From the NCBI RefSeq assembly GCF_025787225.1, contig NZ_CP090958.1, forward strand, positions 2,404,550 through 2,468,549: a stretch of 64,000 bases of DNA. Reading direction: 5' to 3'. This document shows, in pieces, positions 55,742 to 64,000 of this stretch. The stretch is from Saxibacter everestensis (GTDB lineage Bacteria; Actinomycetota; Actinomycetes; Actinomycetales; Brevibacteriaceae). The translations under genes and the position numbers were made by a program. The notes under the pieces were generated by a model. The model worked only from the letters and a program-made list of their open reading frames with translations, was not told where the DNA came from and did not search any database. Each line of letters opens with the position of its first letter. The first letter of the stretch is position 1.

Positions 55742-56050
55742 CTAGTTGCCGCTTTGGTCGTCGTCGCCCTTGCCTGCGTCCATGCCTTCGTAGATCGCCT
55801 TGCACTGCGGGCAGACCGGGAATTTTTGCGGGTCGCGGCTGGGCACCCACACCTTGCCGCACAGGGCGATCAGTGGCTGCCCGGTGACCATCGACTCCAT
55901 GATCTTGTCTTTTGGCGCGTAGTGTGAAAAACGTTCATGGTCGCCCGGTTCAACCAGCTGGCGCTGTTCTTCGCGTTCGATAACTGCGGCGCCGCCGGTG
56001 GAAGGCGAGCTCATCGGTCCGGCGGGGGCTCCTGGCGTCGTTTCACTCAT
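55742..56050 (-). CDS. DUF3039 small zinc-binding-like protein
   Basis: This is a 102-residue protein. The C-terminal half has HYAPKDKIMESMVTGQPLIALCGKVW, then PSRDPQKFPVCPQCKAIY. The CGK...CPxC cysteines are the DUF3039 signature and likely bind one zinc. Function unknown; widespread in actinobacteria. ATG 56050 (MSETTPG) is preferred over the longer frame from 56077. It is 73 bases upstream of the helicase gene on the same strand, a frequent pairing. Confidence 0.9.
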   Translation of the reverse strand: MSETTPGAPAGPMSSPSTGGAAVIEREEQRQLVEPGDHERFSHYAPKDKIMESMVTGQPLIALCGKVWVPSRDPQKFPVCPQCKAIYEGMDAGKGDDDQSGN

Positions 56051-56142
56051 GGGTCCAAGTCTAAAGGCAATAATCACCTCGATCGAGATGGCGGCCGCCG
56101 AGCCTGGTCAACGGGCTGGCAGCGGGTTGCGACGGCGGCGGG

Positions 56143-56925
56143 TCAGATGCCCTGCCACCGCGGCTTATTCGCGTAAACGTGCCGATAGTAGTCCGCCAGT
56201 TTCAACCGGGACGCCGCGTCCTCGTCGACGAGGACAGTTGCGTGTTGATGCAGCTGCAGCACGGATCCAGGGCAGATCGCCGCCACGGGGCCCTCCACCA
56301 TGGCCGCCACAGCCTCCGCCTTCGCCTCCCCGGTGGCGACGAGCACCAGATGCCGGGCCTCGCTGATCGTGCCGAGTCCCTGAGTCATCACATGCCGCGG
56401 AACCTGATCGACGTGATCGAAGAACCTCGCGTTATCCGACCGGGTCTGTTCGGTCAGCGTCTTGACCCGGGTACGGGACCTCAGCGATGACGTCGGCTCG
56501 TTGAAGCCGATATGTCCGTCGGTGCCGATCCCCAGTAGCTGAAGCTCGATGCCTCCCGCTGCGGCAATCGCCGCATCGTAGCGCTGGCCCTCGACGACCG
56601 GATCCGCAGCTTCCCCGTCCGGAGAATAGACATGCGTGGGGTCGATATCGATGTGGTCGACAAATTCTGAGCGGATCACCGAGTGGTACGACTGCGGATG
56701 CGCACGAGGCAGCCCGAGATACTCGTCCAGCAGAAACGCACGGGACTTAGCAAACGACAGCCCGTTGTCCCGATGCCTCCTGATCAGCTCCTGGTAGACG
56801 CTCAGCGGAGACGAACCGGTGGCAAGGCCGAGCACCGTCCCCGCATGTTCGGTCAGCAGGTCCTCGATGGCGTCCGCGACTATGCTCGCGATTGCCTTGG
56901 GTGACGCGGCGATGATGATTTCCAT
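56143..56925 (-). CDS. nagB: Glucosamine-6-phosphate deaminase
   Basis: This is a 260-residue enzyme converting glucosamine-6-phosphate to fructose-6-phosphate and ammonia. The N-terminal [19 protein letters not shown], the central [17 protein letters not shown] and the catalytic [16 protein letters not shown], with [12 protein letters not shown], are all present. It is solitary here; nagA and a GlcNAc transporter are not in view. With glmU and murI it belongs to amino-sugar and wall metabolism. Confidence 0.95.
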   Translation of the reverse strand: MEIIIAASPKAIASIVADAIEDLLTEHAGTVLGLATGSSPLSVYQELIRRHRDNGLSFAKSRAFLLDEYLGLPRAHPQSYHSVIRSEFVDHIDIDPTHVYSPDGEAADPVVEGQRYDAAIAAAGGIELQLLGIGTDGHIGFNEPTSSLRSRTRVKTLTEQTRSDNARFFDHVDQVPRHVMTQGLGTISEARHLVLVATGEAKAEAVAAMVEGPVAAICPGSVLQLHQHATVLVDEDAASRLKLADYYRHVYANKPRWQGI

Positions 56926-57000
56926 AGGTTCTTAGCTCCGGTGCCGGCGGTTGGACGTCGATGTAAGGACGCGGCCTGAGCTCGAAGTCCTGTCGGCATC

Positions 57001-58593
57001 CTACGTGTAGTCGTGCAGCCGGACCAGTATTTCAGGTGCCTTGCGCTCGAAGATACGCGCGCCCCGCCGGAGTCCGATCAGAAGGTAAACGGCTCCCAGC
57101 ACCAGGCTGACCAGCAGACAGAGCCAACCGAGCCATGGGCGCCATACAACGGCGAGGATTCCCAGCACGATTGCCGGGCTCATCGCCACCAGCAGGACGA
57201 ATCCGGTCACCGTCTGGACCAGCAAGGTGATGCCGGTAGCGCCAGGCGGGGTCTTGAACGGGCTATCGCCCGGCGCGGGCGTCGGGTAGAAAAATGCGAT
57301 GCTGACTATCGACGACATGCCAAATCCTGCGAACAGCAATCCCAGGCCGAGGCCGAGCATGCCCGGCACCAGCTCCCATTGCCCGGAAATGACGCCGCCG
57401 AGCAGGGCGAAGATCAGCACGGAGGCAACACCGATTATGGCCCAGGGAACCAGCCTGCCGACCCGGTCTGCCATTCCGGAAACGCCGGAGCTGACGTGCA
57501 GCGCGAAGGCGGTGTTGTCGTACGACACATCCGCGTGCGCTCCCCAGCCGGTGAGGTAGGCGACAATCGGCGCAAGCCACAGAAACGCTATGCCGACATC
57601 CAGATTGTCCGAGGTCTGGCTCATCACCAGAACCAGAATGGGCATCATGACGATTACGATCAGCGACCCGAAGTAGCGCGGGTCGCGCCGCCAGTACGTC
57701 GCCGACCGGGCTGCGATCGCGCCCCAGGGTGTTGCCGGGAATCGGGAGAACCAGCCGAGGCCGCCGGCGACTTTTCCTCCGCCGCTGGCGGACTGTGCGC
57801 CCCGCTCCAGACTCCGAACCAGTAGCCGCTGCCAAACCCAGAGCAGCCCGGCGAGCAGGCCGGACGCGAGCACAAGCTTGACCAGACCGGCCAGGATCTC
57901 ACCGTCCGCCGCATCGGCTCCGGCGGACCAGGTCCAGCCCAGTGGCGTCCAGCCGACTATCGTGACGAGACCGGCCAGTCGTTCCGGATCGAGAGAGAGC
58001 GAAAGACCGCCGCCAGTAATCAGGTTAACTGCAGGGCCGATCAGCACGACGGCAGCGAGACCGACCACTGCGGTTACGTCCCGGGTCTTCCGCGATGCCA
58101 AAAGGGTAGATGCCGCGGTGGTGGTCACCCGGGACAACGTGACACAAGTCAGCACGGCAACTAACGCGGCGACTAGCGAGATGATGACAGCCGGAACGGA
58201 GTAGGCCCAGGTCACTGCCGTAGTCAGGGCAAGCAGTCCGGTAATCACCGCCGGGACACTGATCAGACCCGCGGCCAGCAGGCCAAGCGTCATTTCGCGG
58301 CGGGAGATGGCAAACGTCTGAAACCGTAGAGGATCGAGAGTCTCGTCGACGCCGAAAAGGAAGAGCGGCACCAGACCCCAGCCCAGCACGGCGAGCGAGC
58401 CGAGCAGCACCACGGCGACGGATGCGAGGTCCGGTTCCGCCAGCACCCTGAAACCGATCAGCGCGGCGACGCCGAAGCCAAGAATCGCCAGCCCATAAAG
58501 CATCCCGACCACAAGCCCGACAATCCGCCACGGACTGCTCCGGAAGCTGTTGCCGAGCAGGGTTACTTTGAGTCGGACGAGGTGCGCAACCAT
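57001..58593 (-). CDS. ABC-2 type exporter permease
   Basis: This is a 530-residue membrane protein with about twelve hydrophobic segments, for example IVGLVVGMLYGLAILGFGVAAL, FFYPTPAPGDSPF before the last group, and a short cytoplasmic tail (RRGARIFERKAPEILVRLHDY). Length and layout fit a single-gene ABC-2 permease with two six-helix halves. ATG 58593 has GGGAGGGG upstream and overlaps the ATPase gene by 31 bases. The exported substrate is unknown. Confidence 0.88.
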   Translation of the reverse strand: MVAHLVRLKVTLLGNSFRSSPWRIVGLVVGMLYGLAILGFGVAALIGFRVLAEPDLASVAVVLLGSLAVLGWGLVPLFLFGVDETLDPLRFQTFAISRREMTLGLLAAGLISVPAVITGLLALTTAVTWAYSVPAVIISLVAALVAVLTCVTLSRVTTTAASTLLASRKTRDVTAVVGLAAVVLIGPAVNLITGGGLSLSLDPERLAGLVTIVGWTPLGWTWSAGADAADGEILAGLVKLVLASGLLAGLLWVWQRLLVRSLERGAQSASGGGKVAGGLGWFSRFPATPWGAIAARSATYWRRDPRYFGSLIVIVMMPILVLVMSQTSDNLDVGIAFLWLAPIVAYLTGWGAHADVSYDNTAFALHVSSGVSGMADRVGRLVPWAIIGVASVLIFALLGGVISGQWELVPGMLGLGLGLLFAGFGMSSIVSIAFFYPTPAPGDSPFKTPPGATGITLLVQTVTGFVLLVAMSPAIVLGILAVVWRPWLGWLCLLVSLVLGAVYLLIGLRRGARIFERKAPEILVRLHDYT

Positions 58594-59381
58594 GCCAACC
58601 CCTCCCTAGCGTCTACGGCGCCGCCGACAAGCTCGACGAACCGTTCCTCGAGAGTCCGTCCGGCACGCACTTCCTCGGTTCTTCCTGCGGCCCGCACTTG
58701 CCCGTCAGCAACGATCGCGACATGGTCGCAAAGCCGCTGCACCAGGTCCATAACGTGGCTCGACAGCACAACAGTCCCACCGGACGACACGTAGTCCCGC
58801 AGAATGCCTTGAATAGTGGACGCGGACACCGGATCAACTGCCTCAAAGGGCTCGTCAAGAACAAGCACCCGCGGCGCATGCACCAGCGCGCACGCCAAGG
58901 CGATCTTCTTCGTCATACCTGCCGAATAGTCGGTCACCATCTTCCCGCTCGAGCCTTCCAGCCCGAGTGCATGCAAGAGGCCCTGGCTCCGCTCCTCGAC
59001 AACGTCCGCCGACATACCGCGCAGCAGGCCGGCGTAGGTCACCAGTTGGTGTCCGGTGAGCCGGTCGAAAAGCCGGACACCGTCCGGCAGAATCCCCAGC
59101 AGCTGTTTCGCCCGTACCGTGTCGGACCACACGTCGTGGCCAAGCACCGCCGCGCTGCCCGAATCCGGGCGCAGCAAGCCGGTGGCCATGGAAAGAGTTG
59201 TGGTTTTCCCAGCCCCGTTCGGACCGACGATTCCGTAGAAGGATCCCCTCGGGACATCGAGAGACAGGCCGGCGACGGCAATCTTCTCGCCGAACTGCTT
59301 GTGCAGTCCGCGCAACGCTAGAGCAGGTGGCCGGGCCGATTGGTCATCAGGCGGAGGCGAAGGGAAGCTGAAGTCGGTCAT
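58563..59381 (-). CDS. ABC-2 type exporter ATPase
   Basis: This is a 272-residue ATPase. Walker A is GPNGAGKTTTLSMATGLL, the Q-loop region LLGILPDGVRLFDRLTGHQL, a signature-like SAGMTKKIALACALVHAP, Walker B VLVLDEPFEAVDPVSAS and the switch histidine in TVVLSSHVMDLV. The signature reads YSAGM rather than LSGGQ, as is common in ABC-2 exporters. Its end overlaps the permease start by 31 bases. First gene of the pair, transcribed toward nagB. Confidence 0.92.
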   Translation of the reverse strand: MTDFSFPSPPPDDQSARPPALALRGLHKQFGEKIAVAGLSLDVPRGSFYGIVGPNGAGKTTTLSMATGLLRPDSGSAAVLGHDVWSDTVRAKQLLGILPDGVRLFDRLTGHQLVTYAGLLRGMSADVVEERSQGLLHALGLEGSSGKMVTDYSAGMTKKIALACALVHAPRVLVLDEPFEAVDPVSASTIQGILRDYVSSGGTVVLSSHVMDLVQRLCDHVAIVADGQVRAAGRTEEVRAGRTLEERFVELVGGAVDAREGLAWLRTSSDSK

Positions 59382-59467
59382 ACACTCCAGCCTACGTACC
59401 CGGGCCGCACGCTACATCCGTCGTGAGTGGGACTACTGGCGGTTGAGGTGTTGTGTGGTGGGACGCG

Positions 59468-59500
59468 AAAACGGGGCCCCCGTGATGGGGGCCCCGTTTT
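59468..59500 (-). terminator. Terminator of the rRNA operon
   Basis: The arms 59468-59481 (AAAACGGGGCCCCC) and 59487-59500 pair perfectly (14 bp) around a 5-base loop, 11 bases beyond the 5S gene on the minus strand. The TTTT at the descending arm end serves as a short U-tract. Confidence 0.85.
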
Positions 59501-59511
59501 CGTTAATGGTT

Positions 59512-59630
59512 GTCCGGCGGTGTCCTACTCTCCCACACGGTCCCCCGTGCAGTACCATCGGCGCTGGCAGGCTTAGCTTCCGGGTTCGGAATGGAGCCGG
59601 GCGTTTCCCTGCCGCTATGGCCGCCGTAAC
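59512..59630 (-). rRNA. rrf: 5S ribosomal RNA
   Basis: The minus strand starts GTTACGGCGGCCATAGCGGC, contains the conserved CATTCCGAACCCGGAAGC and GATGGTACTGCA, and ends GTAGGACACCGCCGGAC, giving 119 bases. The helix I ends pair. It is the last gene of the 16S-23S-5S operon. Confidence 0.95.
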
Positions 59631-59837
59631 CCTGTGTCACCGATCCCCCCGCGTAGAAATAGGGGGTGGTGAAGTGTGTGGGTCACAACAGTTAGCTTAT
59701 GTAGTTGTTGTGAATAGTGTGGCACCTGTTGGTTGGCTGTTAAGCCGCCCGTGGGTGGTTGTTTGGTGGTTTGGGAACCGTATAGTGGACGCAGCGTTTC
59801 TTAACACACTTTTATGGATTCTTTGTCGTGAGTGTGT
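59631..59837 (-). other. 23S-5S spacer with 3' half of the pre-23S stalk
   Basis: This is a 207-base spacer with no gene. Bases 59765-59792 are complementary to 63044-63071 upstream of 23S and would form the processing stem. Confidence 0.8.
59765..59792 (-). repeat. 3' arm of the 23S processing stem
   Basis: This 28-base arm pairs with 63044-63071 on the primary transcript, with 26 Watson-Crick pairs, one G-U and one mismatch. RNase III normally cuts such stems. A further pairing of short CACACA and CCATAAAA tracts lies closer to 23S. Confidence 0.75.

Positions 59838-64000
<4,163 letters not shown>

Overview
The window is a high-GC bacterial chromosome segment from an actinomycete (phylum Actinomycetota, most likely order Micrococcales). 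The evidence is the actinobacteria-typical blocks eno-ftsB-DUF501-ppx, mfd-mazG, rplY(ctc)-pth, prs-glmU-tRNA-Gln, DUF6350/purN/purH/DUF3017/mdh and rph-rdgB, DUF2017 beside clpS, a DUF3039 zinc protein, frequent GTG/TTG starts, several probable leaderless promoters, and a 16S-23S spacer without tRNA genes. I cannot name the genus with confidence.

Layout. 1-4.6 kb: 5' end of an HrpA-type helicase (-), an AEC permease, a DUF1461 membrane protein, a small unknown gene, an OhrR-like MarR regulator and a cytosolic clan GH-A hydrolase-like protein. 4.6-8.7 kb: BCCT osmolyte transporter, a gene-free stretch, a tRNA with a UAA (Leu) anticodon but a short variable loop, and NDH-2. 8.8-15.2 kb (mostly -): mycosin-like S8 protease, ppx, DUF501, ftsB and enolase, with an FAD oxidoreductase (+) inserted between DUF501 and ppx. 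15.3-22.2 kb (-): mfd, mazG, a PtpB-type phosphatase and a DUF885 protein that seems to have lost its metal ligands. 22.3-27.1 kb: rhomboid protease (+), then pth, L25/Ctc, prs, glmU and tRNA-Gln (-).

27.2-37.7 kb: small membrane protein, PcrA/UvrD helicase, orphan antitoxin-like protein, divergent icd/mdh, DUF3017, purH, purN, small membrane protein, DUF6350. 37.8-40.7 kb: two tandem TcaA-like membrane-anchored paralogues with Pro/Gln-rich cytoplasmic tails, the least ordinary part of the window. 40.7-47.5 kb (-): a peptide/dipeptide ABC importer operon with fused ATPases and a terminal amidase. 47.6-51.8 kb (-): clpS, DUF2017, murI, a metallo-beta-lactamase-fold hydrolase, rph and rdgB. 51.9-59.4 kb: pncB-pncA (+), SF2 helicase, DUF3039, nagB and an ABC-2-type exporter (-). 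59.4-64 kb: rRNA operon on the minus strand (16S partial, 23S, 5S, terminator), with a long complementary stalk flanking 23S.

Most of the window is housekeeping: cell-wall precursor supply (glmU, murI, nagB), NAD salvage, purine synthesis, TCA-cycle dehydrogenases, division (ftsB), proteostasis (clpS) and nucleotide-pool cleaning (mazG, rdgB). I saw no insertion sequence, phage, CRISPR array or recognised defence island. The candidates for something new are the DUF885 pseudo-enzyme in the mfd-mazG operon, the TcaA-like pair, the class-I tRNA with a Leu anticodon, and the mycosin-like protease coupled to ppx without a type VII locus.
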